Assembly: GCA_020722815.1 (NCBI GenBank)
Contig: DYKB01000023.1
Location: forward strand, 27,009 to 91,008
Length of the DNA: 64,000 bases
Reading direction: 5' to 3'
Source of the DNA: Caldithrix sp.
GTDB taxonomy: Bacteria > Zhuqueibacterota > Zhuqueibacteria > Thermofontimicrobiales > Sulfurfontimicrobiaceae
Made by a program: the position numbers and the translations under genes. Every line of letters starts with the position of its first letter. Positions within the stretch are counted from its first letter, which is position 1. The notes under the pieces are model-generated. The model was not told where the DNA came from. It made no database searches and saw nothing but the letters and a program-made list of their open reading frames with translations. Shown piece by piece: positions 32,800 through 42,570 of the stretch.

Positions 32800-35367
32800 C
32801 TATCCCCATAAAATGAGGCCGGGAATCATCCGCCGGGCCAGGCGGGGATTATTGGGCAAAACCCGAACCGCAAATCCCTGGAGCCCACTGTTATCGCAAG
32901 GAATTGCACCATAATACCGACAGGTGCCATTACTTTGTTTTTCCTCTGCCACCAGTGGTTCAAACTGACCACCATTTAATTCACCACGGGACCCAATCGT
33001 TCCAAAATAAATTTCGGCTGTAATATCTTCGGGATTTAACTCGCCCAGTTGAATTAACACGTTTACCTTAAGTTTTTGGCCAACAAAATATTCCTTTGAA
33101 TCATCCATTTCGATTTTCATAATTTTGAGATTGGTCCAGGCATGGTGAATATGAGTACGCCACTCACTCAAACGCTTTGCCCCATCGAAATTATTTAAGG
33201 AGAGTTCATGCCATTTTTGATTTGCCCGAATATAATAATTCCGGGTATATTCAGTCAGCATCCGGTGGATATTAAACCGGGGGCAAAGATACTGCATTGA
33301 GTTTTTCATATATTGTATCCATCCACGTGGGAGATCGTCATAGCCACGATTATAAAACAAGGGGATCATTTCTTCCTCCAAAATTTTATAAAGCGCCCGA
33401 CTTTCGACCGCATCCTGATACGCGGTATCCGCATAGTCCTCACCACGTCCGATGGCCCACCCAATGCCGAGATTACCCCATTCCTGAAAGGCCTCATCCC
33501 ACCAGCCATCGAGGATACTTAAATTCAGGCCACCATTAAAAGCGACTTTCATGCCACTGGTTCCACTGGCCTCAAGTGGACGGCGGGGATTATTGAGCCA
33601 GACATCGACACCCTGCACCATATAACGGGCGATATTCATGTCATAATTTTCCAGAAATACAACATGTTTTCGAAATTCTGGCTTTCGGGCGAAGCTAATG
33701 ATGTATTTGATTAATTCTTTTCCTTCATTGTCCCGTGGATGTGCCTTTCCGGCCATTAAAAGCTGGACTGGACGTTCTTTATTGGTCAAAATTTTTAAAA
33801 GACGATCCGGATCTTTAAATAATAAACCAGCACGCTTATAAGTGGCAAAACGTCGGGCAAAACCAATCGTAAGAATTTCAGGATCAAGAACTTCTTCCGC
33901 GATTGAAATCTCTGATTTATGAGCACCTCGATTAATCAATTGTTTTCGCAAACGGGTTCGGGCAAACGCGACCAATCGCTCTCGTCTTCGCTCATGCGTA
34001 CGCCAGAGCTCGGCATCGGGAATATCAACGACACGTTGCCAAATATTGGGATCAGCCGGATTGGCCTCCCATTCCGGGGTTAAATAGCGGTCAAGTAGTC
34101 CAACCATATCCCGCGAAATCCAGGTGCGTGGATGGACACCATTGGTAATGGAGCCAATCGGAATTTCATTATGTGGTACTTCCGGCCAAATTTGTTCCCA
34201 GAGTTGGCGGGAAACCTGGCCGTGTAATTCACTCACGCCATTACAATATGCTGCCATTTTTAAAGCGAGAACAGGCATCGAAAAATATTCAGCGTGATTA
34301 AAAGGATCCTGGCGGCCAAATCCCAGGAATTCTTCACGAGAGAGACCCAATACACTACGATGCTGAAAAAGATACCGATCCACCAGATCCGGTGCAAAAA
34401 TGTCCATGCCGGCAGGAACAGGTGTATGCGTCGTAAAAACATTGGTGGAAATCACCAGTTCACGAGCGACTGCAAAATTTACATTTTGCTCTTCCATGAT
34501 ATTACGGATGCGTTCAATCGCTAAAAAGGCGGAATGTCCTTCATTCATGTGGGTAATGGTCGGTTTAATGCCCAATAAACGAAGGGCACGAATACCACCA
34601 ATTCCTAATAAAATTTCCTGTCGGATACGCATCTCGACATCACCACCATAAAGTTGGGCGGTAATTTCCCGGTCTTCAGGTCGATTTTCGTCCAGATTTG
34701 TATCGAGCAGATAAAGGGGAATTCGACCCACAATAATTTTCCAGATTTGAACCATGACGTTTCGATTACCAATTGCGAGGGGGAATTTTAAAATTTGATT
34801 TTTTTCGTTCAGCACCTGTTTTATTGGCATATTATAGAAATCGCTATCCAGATAGAGCTCCTGCTGCCAGCCATCGACATTGAGATACTGATTAAAATAT
34901 CCCTGCCGGTATAAAAGTCCAACCCCCACGAGGGGGATCCCCAGATCACTGGCCGCTTTCAGGTGATCGCCGGATAAAATCCCCAGACCACCAGAATAAG
35001 TTCGTATACTTTCAGTCAAACCAAATTCGGCTGAAAAATAAGCGATACACATCTCTTGATCATGGTCAATTTCGCGATCTGACCAGGTCTTGCGTGAGAG
35101 ATAATTTTGATATTGTTTATAAATCCGATCCATCTCAGCAATGAAAGCATCATCTTTTAATATTTTATCGATATGCGCCTGGCTGGTACGACCAAGTATT
35201 TCGACCGGATTATAATAGGTACTTTCCCACAATACGGGATGAAATCGTCTAAATAGAACAATTGCGTCGGGATTCCAACACCACCATAGATTATAGGCCA
35301 TTTCCTGTAATGGTTCCAGACGTTTTGGTAATTTTGGAAGTACTCGATATTTATAAATATTTCTCAT
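32800..35367 (-). CDS. glgP: Alpha-glucan (glycogen/maltodextrin) phosphorylase
   Basis: 855 residues. The N-terminal DUF3417 region (YNLWWCWNPDAIVLFRRFHP) marks the Thermotoga/Mycobacterium-type phosphorylases. Family motifs are YFSAEFGLTESIRTYSGGLGILSGDHLKAASDLG, HMNEGHSAF, THTPVPAG and the PLP site EASGTSGMKVAFNGG, with Lys near 603. It would release glucose-1-phosphate from alpha-1,4-glucans in the cytosol. AGGAG lies about 9 bases before the ATG. It complements the secreted GH13 enzyme at 1732-4515, although the two are 30 kb apart. Its gene ends at a bidirectional terminator. Confidence 0.95.
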   Translation of the reverse strand: MRNIYKYRVLPKLPKRLEPLQEMAYNLWWCWNPDAIVLFRRFHPVLWESTYYNPVEILGRTSQAHIDKILKDDAFIAEMDRIYKQYQNYLSRKTWSDREIDHDQEMCIAYFSAEFGLTESIRTYSGGLGILSGDHLKAASDLGIPLVGVGLLYRQGYFNQYLNVDGWQQELYLDSDFYNMPIKQVLNEKNQILKFPLAIGNRNVMVQIWKIIVGRIPLYLLDTNLDENRPEDREITAQLYGGDVEMRIRQEILLGIGGIRALRLLGIKPTITHMNEGHSAFLAIERIRNIMEEQNVNFAVARELVISTNVFTTHTPVPAGMDIFAPDLVDRYLFQHRSVLGLSREEFLGFGRQDPFNHAEYFSMPVLALKMAAYCNGVSELHGQVSRQLWEQIWPEVPHNEIPIGSITNGVHPRTWISRDMVGLLDRYLTPEWEANPADPNIWQRVVDIPDAELWRTHERRRERLVAFARTRLRKQLINRGAHKSEISIAEEVLDPEILTIGFARRFATYKRAGLLFKDPDRLLKILTNKERPVQLLMAGKAHPRDNEGKELIKYIISFARKPEFRKHVVFLENYDMNIARYMVQGVDVWLNNPRRPLEASGTSGMKVAFNGGLNLSILDGWWDEAFQEWGNLGIGWAIGRGEDYADTAYQDAVESRALYKILEEEMIPLFYNRGYDDLPRGWIQYMKNSMQYLCPRFNIHRMLTEYTRNYYIRANQKWHELSLNNFDGAKRLSEWRTHIHHAWTNLKIMKIEMDDSKEYFVGQKLKVNVLIQLGELNPEDITAEIYFGTIGSRGELNGGQFEPLVAEEKQSNGTCRYYGAIPCDNSGLQGFAVRVLPNNPRLARRMIPGLILWG

Positions 35368-35426
35368 TCAATTAAACTCCTGTTCTACTTCAACAAATAT
35401 TTATTATTATATCCATCTTTCAAAAA

Positions 35427-37010
35427 TTATTTTATTTCAATCCGCAAATCTTTTACTTGCCAGATTGTATCAAGAATCGTCCCATCAACCCATTTGACCA
35501 CCGCAACTGGTTTTTCGCCTTTTTCGGGCCGGGCGGGTTTTCCCCCACAAATATCCTCTATCTCATTTTTAATATCATTTATCGGGCGAATGGGTAGTGA
35601 TGAAGTTTTAAGGGCATCTAATAAATCCTGCCGACGTGGATTGATAGCAATACCGCGTTCAGTTACAATCACATCTATCAACTCGCCGGGTCCAGTGAGT
35701 GTCGTTACTTCATCGATAATAACCGGAATTCGATCCCGAAATGACGGAAAAAGTAACATCGTACATTTTGAGAAAAGGCAATTTTGCCAGCCGCCAATGC
35801 CATGAAGCAAACGACCATCCGAATGCGTCACCACATTCGCATTAAAATTTGTATCGACTTCGGTGGCACCAAGCACCGCGACATCGACGATAGAGGCGAA
35901 ATTTCCTTTTCCATGATAATTATAACTGGTAAATGGACTGGTCGTAATATGGCGCGGATTGTCACGGATGGAACGTATACCATCAAGATCAAACGTCTGA
36001 CCATCTAAAATATAATCAGTCAATCCCTCTTCCAGCATTTGCACCAGGTACTTATTACTCCCGCCCCGAACAAACCGGGCTTTCACCCCAGCTTTCTGCA
36101 TTAATTCTTTCAGAAAAATACCAAAAGATAAAGTCGTCCCGCCAGCACCGGCCTGGAATGAAAAACCATTTTTCATTATGCCGGCTTCCGCCACAAATCG
36201 GGCAGCCAGTTCGGCAATTAACAGTCGATCAGGACTTTTCGTAATCTCAGTGGTACCGGATACAATTTTAGAAGGTTCCCCAATTTTATCCATTTTCACC
36301 ACATAATCCACCAGATTTCCATGAATTTGCCAAGGATAACACGGAAAATCAACCAGATTATCGGTAACAACAATCACCCTATCCGCATATTGCGCATCAG
36401 CCAAAGCAAATCCCAGCAGACCACAGGCCGAAGGCCCGGTCACACCATTGGCATTTCCAAAAGGATCAGCTGTGGGAGCCGCGATGACGGCGATATCAAC
36501 ATGAACCTCTCCATCCTGAATCGCCTGATAGCGACCACCATGCGAGCGAAGAACAGCCAGTCCCCGCATTTTGCCAGCCGAGCAATAATCCCCCAATGGG
36601 CCATTCATGCTGCCTTCAATATATTGTACCACACCACTTTCGAGATGTTTAATAATTGGCGCGTGACAGGGAAAAGCGGCACTTGGAAACCAGCGAAGAT
36701 TTTTAACACCAATTTCAGCCGCCACATCAAAAAGTACATTGGCCACTAAATCACCATCACGAAAATGATGATGCGTGGAAATCGTCATCCCGTCACGAAT
36801 CCCGGCCTTAAGCAGGGCCGTTTTTAAATCATTGACAACTTTATTGCCATCCAGGGGGTAATTAGCGGAGGAACAAACTGGTGGCGCCGCCTTTTTGGCA
36901 TTCGGGATATATTTTCCCACGCCCTGATATGGAACGGCGGGCACGCCGTTGATTATTTTGGGAACTTTCCGACCGGCAGCATTTATAACAAATTCCTGAT
37001 TATGCAACAT
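35427..37010 (-). CDS. citF: Citrate lyase alpha subunit (citrate:acetyl-ACP transferase)
   Basis: 527 residues. The start is fixed by AAGGAGGTACCGCACATG: a perfect SD, with the ATG overlapping the end of citE by 11 bases. CitF features are THHHFRDGDLVANVLFDVAAEIGV, VQYIEGSMNGPLGDY, IAAPTADPFGNANG, a GAGGTTLSFGIFLKELM loop and TDVxNFNANVVTHSDG-like TEVDTNFNANVVTHSDG. It moves the acetyl group of the ACP onto citrate, giving citryl-ACP. It works with the adjacent CitD-CitE fusion. No citC, citX or citG for maturation, and no citrate transporter, is in this window. Confidence 0.93.
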   Translation of the reverse strand: MLHNQEFVINAAGRKVPKIINGVPAVPYQGVGKYIPNAKKAAPPVCSSANYPLDGNKVVNDLKTALLKAGIRDGMTISTHHHFRDGDLVANVLFDVAAEIGVKNLRWFPSAAFPCHAPIIKHLESGVVQYIEGSMNGPLGDYCSAGKMRGLAVLRSHGGRYQAIQDGEVHVDIAVIAAPTADPFGNANGVTGPSACGLLGFALADAQYADRVIVVTDNLVDFPCYPWQIHGNLVDYVVKMDKIGEPSKIVSGTTEITKSPDRLLIAELAARFVAEAGIMKNGFSFQAGAGGTTLSFGIFLKELMQKAGVKARFVRGGSNKYLVQMLEEGLTDYILDGQTFDLDGIRSIRDNPRHITTSPFTSYNYHGKGNFASIVDVAVLGATEVDTNFNANVVTHSDGRLLHGIGGWQNCLFSKCTMLLFPSFRDRIPVIIDEVTTLTGPGELIDVIVTERGIAINPRRQDLLDALKTSSLPIRPINDIKNEIEDICGGKPARPEKGEKPVAVVKWVDGTILDTIWQVKDLRIEIK

Positions 37011-38229
37011 GTGCGGTACCTCCTTCACGCCAGTTTTCATCCAGCATTCCCGACATAATTGCCATTTTAACCGTTCTTTGAGCGCGCTTGACCACGGGGG
37101 CGTCAATCATCTTGCTCCCGATGGAAATTACACCCAGACCGTGCGCCATGGCATTTTCAAAAGCGTTTACGATATTCTTTGCCCGTTCAAGTTCGGTTTC
37201 CGTCGGTCGAAAAGCATCGTGAACGACACGAATCTGGCGCGGGTGAATGCATCCCTTGCCATCAAAGCCGAGCGCTTTCGCTTCGCGAACACTATTTTGA
37301 AGCCCCAGCATATCGTTCACATCCCCAAAAACAGTGTCGATGGGTTGTATTCCAGCCGCACGGGCAGCATTTATCACTTGCATCCGCGCCCAAAAACTCT
37401 CTCGTCCTTCCGGCGTTCGCTCGGTTCCAATATCAGCGGTATAATCCTCCAGACCAATTGCCAGGGCAACGTTATTTTTGGAAGCTTCGGCGATTTGATA
37501 CGCATTAATTGCCCCTTGAGCGCTTTCAATAATTGGCATGTAATAGACTGGTTCGGTGCGTCCACTTTCGTTACATAAATTTTTTACAGTATTTTCAATT
37601 ATTTCAATTTGCGACGCCGATTCACATTTTGGAATTAAGATGACATGAACAGGATGGGGGATGATATATTTTAAATCTTCAATGCCGGCTGGTAATTGAT
37701 TGATACGGACCATTCGCTCAGCCCCCATAAAATTGACCTGTCGCAAGGCATTTCGAACCAGAATTCGTGCGGCATCTTTTTCCGTCGGGGCAACACTGTC
37801 TTCCAGATCTAAAATAATACCATCCGGTTGATGAAGACCGGCATTTATCATAAATTTTGGTTCATTTCCCGGCAGATACAACCGGGACCGGCGAAAACGG
37901 TCCGCAACCGTGCCATAACCACAATACGATTTTAATGGCGGTAAAAAGTCCTGATTGATTTCAGGCCAGAATCGTTTAATGGCAGTTTCCAACCGGGCCT
38001 GGATGACAAAGGGCAAAGCACCTTGATCTTCGAGATCTATAACTGCATGTTTAATTTTATAAAAATCAAGTATTTCATCGATTGATTGACGAATATGATG
38101 GCCATACATAATTTCGACTTTACTCTTCAAATTTAGCCGAATGCCACCTGAATCTTGTCCATGAAATTGAACCCAACAATCAGAACGAACATCTTTTCCC
38201 CGACGACCGGCTTCTACTGGTTGAGGCAT
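37000..38229 (-). CDS. citE: Fused citrate lyase acyl-carrier and beta subunits (CitD-CitE)
   Basis: 409 residues. Residues 1-90 match CitD: an AG-start, RSDCWVQF with a candidate prosthetic-group Ser16, SKVEIMYGHHIRQSI and DQGALPFVIQARLE. Residues 115-409 are a CitE beta subunit, with RSRLYLPGNEPKFM, GIILDLEDSVAP, the MPIIESAQG catalytic-barrel strand, GLEDYTADIG and GKGCIHPRQI. CitE cleaves citryl-ACP to acetyl-ACP and oxaloacetate. The ATG at 38229 has GGGAG before it, while a longer frame to 38298 lacks a good site. CitD and CitE are usually separate genes. The gene overlaps citF by 11 bases. Confidence 0.88.
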   Translation of the reverse strand: MPQPVEAGRRGKDVRSDCWVQFHGQDSGGIRLNLKSKVEIMYGHHIRQSIDEILDFYKIKHAVIDLEDQGALPFVIQARLETAIKRFWPEINQDFLPPLKSYCGYGTVADRFRRSRLYLPGNEPKFMINAGLHQPDGIILDLEDSVAPTEKDAARILVRNALRQVNFMGAERMVRINQLPAGIEDLKYIIPHPVHVILIPKCESASQIEIIENTVKNLCNESGRTEPVYYMPIIESAQGAINAYQIAEASKNNVALAIGLEDYTADIGTERTPEGRESFWARMQVINAARAAGIQPIDTVFGDVNDMLGLQNSVREAKALGFDGKGCIHPRQIRVVHDAFRPTETELERAKNIVNAFENAMAHGLGVISIGSKMIDAPVVKRAQRTVKMAIMSGMLDENWREGGTAHVA

Positions 38230-38345
38230 CGGATTCTCCCATAAATAAAATTCGCAGCAACTGGTAAGAATATATTTGTCAAAAATATTAATATACACAA
38301 TTTACGGAAAATATGCAATCAGAAAAACGAATTGAATGGCAAAAA

Positions 38346-38756
38346 TTAATCTTCCGGAATGTCAATGCTTCGAACCCGGTCACCAACCTTCACCAACGTC
38401 ACCTGTGGGAGGGGCTTCAAGTGATAAGGATCAATCGGTAGTTTTTCGCGTTCTGCATCACGCGGAATAGAGGCATCGACCATCAGTTCGCTTAAAATTT
38501 TATTACGGGAAGTCTCATCCTGCGCTTTTTTTTCAGTGGCAGCAATAGCCATCTTCTCCTGTACGTGTTCCACAACCACTCGTCCTTTCGGTAATTCGAC
38601 TTTTCCCAATGATTCTTTTGTATCGGGATCAAACACTTCATCACCTTCCTGATAAATGAGAAAAATTTGATTCAGTTTAACACCCTGTTTTTCCCCAATA
38701 TTGAGAATCACCCGCGTTTCATCAACAATATGGGCAACCTTTCCACAAATATTCAT
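38346..38756 (-). CDS. Small FlgT-C-like beta-barrel protein
   Basis: 136 residues, no signal peptide. The start MNICGKVAHIVDETRVILNIGEKQGVKLNQIFLIYQEGDE and the end VTLVKVGDRVRSID look like the small barrel found at the end of FlgT and in related proteins. The pattern is strand, G-x-x-x-G-V-x-x-G-x-x-F, strand. A Lys/Glu-rich helical insert (75-110) separates the strands. Function is unknown. It lies 116 bases upstream of the citrate lyase genes and is probably not part of that operon. AGAGGTT precedes the ATG. Confidence 0.65.
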   Translation of the reverse strand: MNICGKVAHIVDETRVILNIGEKQGVKLNQIFLIYQEGDEVFDPDTKESLGKVELPKGRVVVEHVQEKMAIAATEKKAQDETSRNKILSELMVDASIPRDAEREKLPIDPYHLKPLPQVTLVKVGDRVRSIDIPED

Positions 38757-39110
38757 TATAAACCTCTCAAAATTAAAAATTTTAAATTACCTTTAACGCT
38801 CGTCTGCCCTGCAGAACGCATCACGTGTCACGCCTTAAATACTTTGATGAATCTGCCATTATCAAGAAATTTTTCATTTCCTTATTTCCTGAAATCCTAA
38901 AAATGAAATGTTTTTTTCGGTGACGTTGTTTTCAGCGAAAAATTGCCCCCCTCTGTATCTCCCCATTTTCAAAAAGCTAAAATGGGGGAGAAAATCCGAT
39001 TTCCGCTCTCCCAAATTCCGTTTTTTGGAATTTGGGGGAGGCAGGAGGGGGTCTTTTATTGATTCATAACCTCATAAATTTCCATTTTAGAATTTCAGGT
39101 GTGTACTAAA
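38757..39110. other. Intergenic region occupied by a family A repeat
   Basis: Apart from the repeat at 38888-39099 nothing is visible. The repeat ends only 12 bases after the convergent stop codon of the channel gene. Confidence 0.6.
38888..39099 (-). mobile_element. Family A MITE-like repeat, complete copy (212 bp), inverted orientation
   Basis: Arms CCTGAAATCCTAAAAATGAA (left) and TTCCATTTTAGAATTTCAGG (right). It contains the same internal palindromes as the 15833 copy, AAATTCC/GGAATTT and CCCCATTTTC/AAAATGGGG, in reverse order. Confidence 0.78.
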
Positions 39111-40553
39111 TTAAATTATTTCCGGACATTTTTCAGCGATAATGACAAGTTGATCGTCTTTTCCCAAAACGGTTCCTGAAGGGGGATTGACCAGGCTTTT
39201 CTGGGTGCTGCTAGATTCCAGGGCCAACAGCATTGCCTCATAATCATTTTTTAGAATTGGAATAATATCACTCACTTTTTTCCCAATCCATAAAAAAGGA
39301 ACTCTCATTTTGAAAAAAGTATTTCCATACCGACTGGTTAATAATTCATCCAGAATGGGAATGATTCCTAAATTTTTCGAAGAAGCCGCGATAACATTCC
39401 CGCTATATTCATCCCCAACCACAATCTCTTCAACGCCTATCATTTTAAGATGACTATCATTGTCACGATTAAGTAATTCAACACAGGTGTAAATTGCCGG
39501 GTTCATTTTTTCAATCGTCAGTGCGGCTAAAATCGTCCGGGCATCCCGATCCTGGTCGGTTCTCGGCCGTGACTTATCAGCGAGCAAGATAGCAATACTG
39601 GCTTTTTGAACGCCAACTGTTTGTAAAATATTCACATTGGTATAATCAGCGGAAAGAAAATAAATTTTTTCCCGGAAAATATTAGCATAATTCAGATGCA
39701 AATGAGATTCATTTTCAAATTCAGCAACAATAACGATATCGCGTCTTTTAAAACGCTTATCAACCTGCAACTCTTCCACAATAATTCGTCCCGCACGATT
39801 CCAGCCACAAATGATAATATGCTGTTCCAGTACATTTAAATTCATACCATTCTCCTGAATTGTACTTTTCAATCGTTGCACCATCACGGCAGAAATGATA
39901 CCGGTAAAAATAGCAAAAATCGACATGCCACCAATCATGACAATCAGCGTAAAAAATTTGCCGATAGTGGTAACGGGAGCCGTTCCAATGGGCTCACCCG
40001 CAATAAGTGACATCAGACTCCACCACAGGGCTTCATAAAAACTGGTAATGCCGGGATTTACATGACGTTCATAATGGCTCATTCCCATGGCGCCGGTAAG
40101 CACAAGCATGATAATCATGATTAAAATTAAAAACTGTTCAGAAAATCCACGATAAAGAATAGTAGAAAACGTCAAAATTCGCCGTCGCAGAATAATCCCC
40201 AGACGTAGAATTCGTAATACGCGAAGAATTCGAAAAATCCTTAACAGGGGGAGAACGGACAAAATATCCAGAAAGTAATCCATCCAGAATTGGCGTCGAC
40301 TTTTAGCAACCCAAAAACGAATACTTAATTCGATGATAAAAATAATCGTTATCGCTTCCCCTATTGGATTCAAAATCGCCAGGATTTTTGCTGAAAATAA
40401 TTGGGCGATATCAGCGATAATTATGGCGACCGAAAGAACGATTAAAACAATAATCGCATATTCTGTAATCGGGTGATTAATAAATTTACTTAGAATTACC
40501 TGGTAGCCTGGCTTTATTTGTTGGTGATGATTTGTTGATAACTGTTTTTGCAA
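39111..40553 (-). CDS. Six-TM ion channel with RCK/TrkA-N domain and non-canonical selectivity filter
   Basis: 480 residues from TTG (no in-frame ATG nearby). Helices S1-S4 fill 15-130; S4 carries a run of arginines (RIFRILRVLRILRLGIILRRR in two stretches). The pore loop and S6 span 165-230, and the RCK NAD-binding domain starts near 245 with HIIICGWNRAGRIIVEEL. In potassium channels the filter reads T-x-G-Y-G-D. Here the same place (about 182-192) reads SLIAGEPIGTAP, so ion selectivity cannot be assumed. AAA-free spacing and AT-rich upstream DNA give no clear promoter. It is a single-gene unit. Confidence 0.85.
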   Translation of the reverse strand: MQKQLSTNHHQQIKPGYQVILSKFINHPITEYAIIVLIVLSVAIIIADIAQLFSAKILAILNPIGEAITIIFIIELSIRFWVAKSRRQFWMDYFLDILSVLPLLRIFRILRVLRILRLGIILRRRILTFSTILYRGFSEQFLILIMIIMLVLTGAMGMSHYERHVNPGITSFYEALWWSLMSLIAGEPIGTAPVTTIGKFFTLIVMIGGMSIFAIFTGIISAVMVQRLKSTIQENGMNLNVLEQHIIICGWNRAGRIIVEELQVDKRFKRRDIVIVAEFENESHLHLNYANIFREKIYFLSADYTNVNILQTVGVQKASIAILLADKSRPRTDQDRDARTILAALTIEKMNPAIYTCVELLNRDNDSHLKMIGVEEIVVGDEYSGNVIAASSKNLGIIPILDELLTSRYGNTFFKMRVPFLWIGKKVSDIIPILKNDYEAMLLALESSSTQKSLVNPPSGTVLGKDDQLVIIAEKCPEII

Positions 40554-40845
40554 AATGAATAGGTTCCGGTTTATGATAATCTTAACTTTTTTTCAAAAAA
40601 TTCAATACGATTATAAACCTTATTTAATTAATAAATTAAAATGAATTTGTCAATACTTTTTTGATATCATTTCCGTAAATCGTAATAAATTTGTTATCAT
40701 TCAGTGTTGAATATTTTTACAAAGACTGCAATCAACAACCGATAAAGCTTAAAATAGCCAGATTCGCTGGTTCTTTTGGCTCTGAATAATCCGGCTGAGA
40801 TTAATCTGCTGGTGAAAAATTCAACAGTAATGGCTTTATATTTGT
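40554..40845. other. Intergenic region without a gene
   Basis: About 290 AT-rich bases; I see only a weak CCGATAAAGC-type stretch and no coding frame. Confidence 0.4.
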
Positions 40846-42570
40846 TCAAGAGACCTGCCAAAACTCCTTGCGATTGACCCCACGAAATTTTAACCCGGGC
40901 AAATTGTCCCTGAAAAATTCAAGAATCAACTTTGATTTTACATATTCAATTTTTTGATAATAATATTGGTTCCCAACTTTTTTTTCGAGACGTAAACCAT
41001 GAAAATCCTGCTGATGAAAGTATTTCGTAATTAAATAAGCACCAATTTCATTTCGATTCAATCGATGATCGATTGGCTTTTCCAGCAAATTGAGTGAACT
41101 GATTTTATAATTATCAAGCATCGATTCTTCTGGTAGTCGTTTCGAATCGATCAACTCTTTCAAATAATTTATGAACCGCGTTAAGCGAAAGAGCGTGACG
41201 ATATCAACCCGTTTAAAATTTTCAGTTTCAACCGAAACGGCTGTTGAACGAAACTTAATATAATCATAAGGTTGTATATATTTTTTTTGAACACAGTATT
41301 GATAAGAGGCTGAACCAGGAGGGGGATAAAAAATACTTGGCCCTAACAGAAGTCGCTGCTGAGCCAGTGTGAGAATATCCTGAAGCATATTCTCAATAGT
41401 GTCTTCAGGCAGACCGAGTATTAAATAACCGACGACTTTCAGATCAAATTGTTCGGCTAACTCAATAATTTTAAAAAATCGATCTTGGGACTGATTTCGC
41501 TTCAACTTTTTCTGCACGGTATCGGCGCCGCTAACCAGCGGAAGATTTAGCCACTCAAAACCAGCCAAGGCCATTAAATCAAGAATTTCAGCATTTAAAT
41601 GATCTGCCGAAAGTCCATTCATCGCTGAAAGCAACAAATTCCGTTCGCCAAAATGATGAATGATTTTCACCAGCAAATTTTTTGCACGTTCCGGATGGAA
41701 TAGCAAATTGTCATCCTCAAAATCAAATTGTTTAATCCCGCGTCGGGTCCAATAATTCATTTCGTCAATAACATTTTCAATGGACCGCACACGTATCTTT
41801 TTTCCCATCACCTGATGAATCGAACAAAATTGGCAACTTTTAGGGCATCCGCGAGAAGTTAATATCATTTTCATTTTCGTTTCACCCGCATACTGCGGCA
41901 TTGTTAATGAATCAAGGTCATCGATTAGACGCGCCGGCAGGTTGCGTCGAATTTCGCCATTTTCACGATATCCCAAACCCGGTAATGTTTTTAATTCATT
42001 TATGCGACCAGCAAAAAAATATTGTGCCACTAGACAAAACGTGACTTCACCTTCGCCGATAATCACAAAATCAAAAGCCTGTTCAAGAAGCGTCACTTCC
42101 GGGTTGGCCGAAACATGATGCCCACCGACCACTACTGGAACATTTGAATGATATTGTTTACATAAACGGGCAATTTCCACAACAATCGGAAAATAGGGAG
42201 TAAAATTTGCAGAAATACCAATCAAATCCGGCTGAATCTCTTTTATTTTCGTATAAATATCTTCAAAACTTAAACCAAAATGAAAGAAGTGACCAAATAT
42301 TTTAAAGGGACTCAAATCGTTCACGGGATAAAATGGCGTCATATAATCCAGTTCAACCGGCGTGGGGATTGTTTTTTTTATATTTGTCTCAAGACAATTA
42401 AGTAGTATCACCTCAAAACCAGCCTCAAGAAGTGCCGCTTGTAAATAAGTCAGTCCCAAGGGCTCCTGGCGAATTTGTGTTTGATAAAAGTCCTGAATAG
42501 GCGGTTGAATCAGCAATATTTTTTTCTGAAAATGTGATGTAGCGCAAATTATTTTTCTTTTATCTATCAT
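40846..42570 (-). CDS. B12-binding-domain radical SAM protein
   Basis: 574 residues. A cobalamin-binding-like domain (about 15-150) has ILLIQPPIQD and LGLTYLQAALLEAGFEV. A radical SAM domain follows (about 225-450). Its 4Fe-4S motif is CPKSCQFC (about 241-248; C-x3-C-x2-C), and other marks are FEDDNLLFHPERAKNL and GYLILGLPEDTIENML. The C-terminal 100 residues are unlike known families. The B12 domain lacks the D-x-H-x-x-G base-off His motif as far as I can see. Members methylate or rearrange inert carbons, or modify lipids and cofactors. The substrate is unknown. It is monocistronic. Confidence 0.88.
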   Translation of the reverse strand: MIDKRKIICATSHFQKKILLIQPPIQDFYQTQIRQEPLGLTYLQAALLEAGFEVILLNCLETNIKKTIPTPVELDYMTPFYPVNDLSPFKIFGHFFHFGLSFEDIYTKIKEIQPDLIGISANFTPYFPIVVEIARLCKQYHSNVPVVVGGHHVSANPEVTLLEQAFDFVIIGEGEVTFCLVAQYFFAGRINELKTLPGLGYRENGEIRRNLPARLIDDLDSLTMPQYAGETKMKMILTSRGCPKSCQFCSIHQVMGKKIRVRSIENVIDEMNYWTRRGIKQFDFEDDNLLFHPERAKNLLVKIIHHFGERNLLLSAMNGLSADHLNAEILDLMALAGFEWLNLPLVSGADTVQKKLKRNQSQDRFFKIIELAEQFDLKVVGYLILGLPEDTIENMLQDILTLAQQRLLLGPSIFYPPPGSASYQYCVQKKYIQPYDYIKFRSTAVSVETENFKRVDIVTLFRLTRFINYLKELIDSKRLPEESMLDNYKISSLNLLEKPIDHRLNRNEIGAYLITKYFHQQDFHGLRLEKKVGNQYYYQKIEYVKSKLILEFFRDNLPGLKFRGVNRKEFWQVS

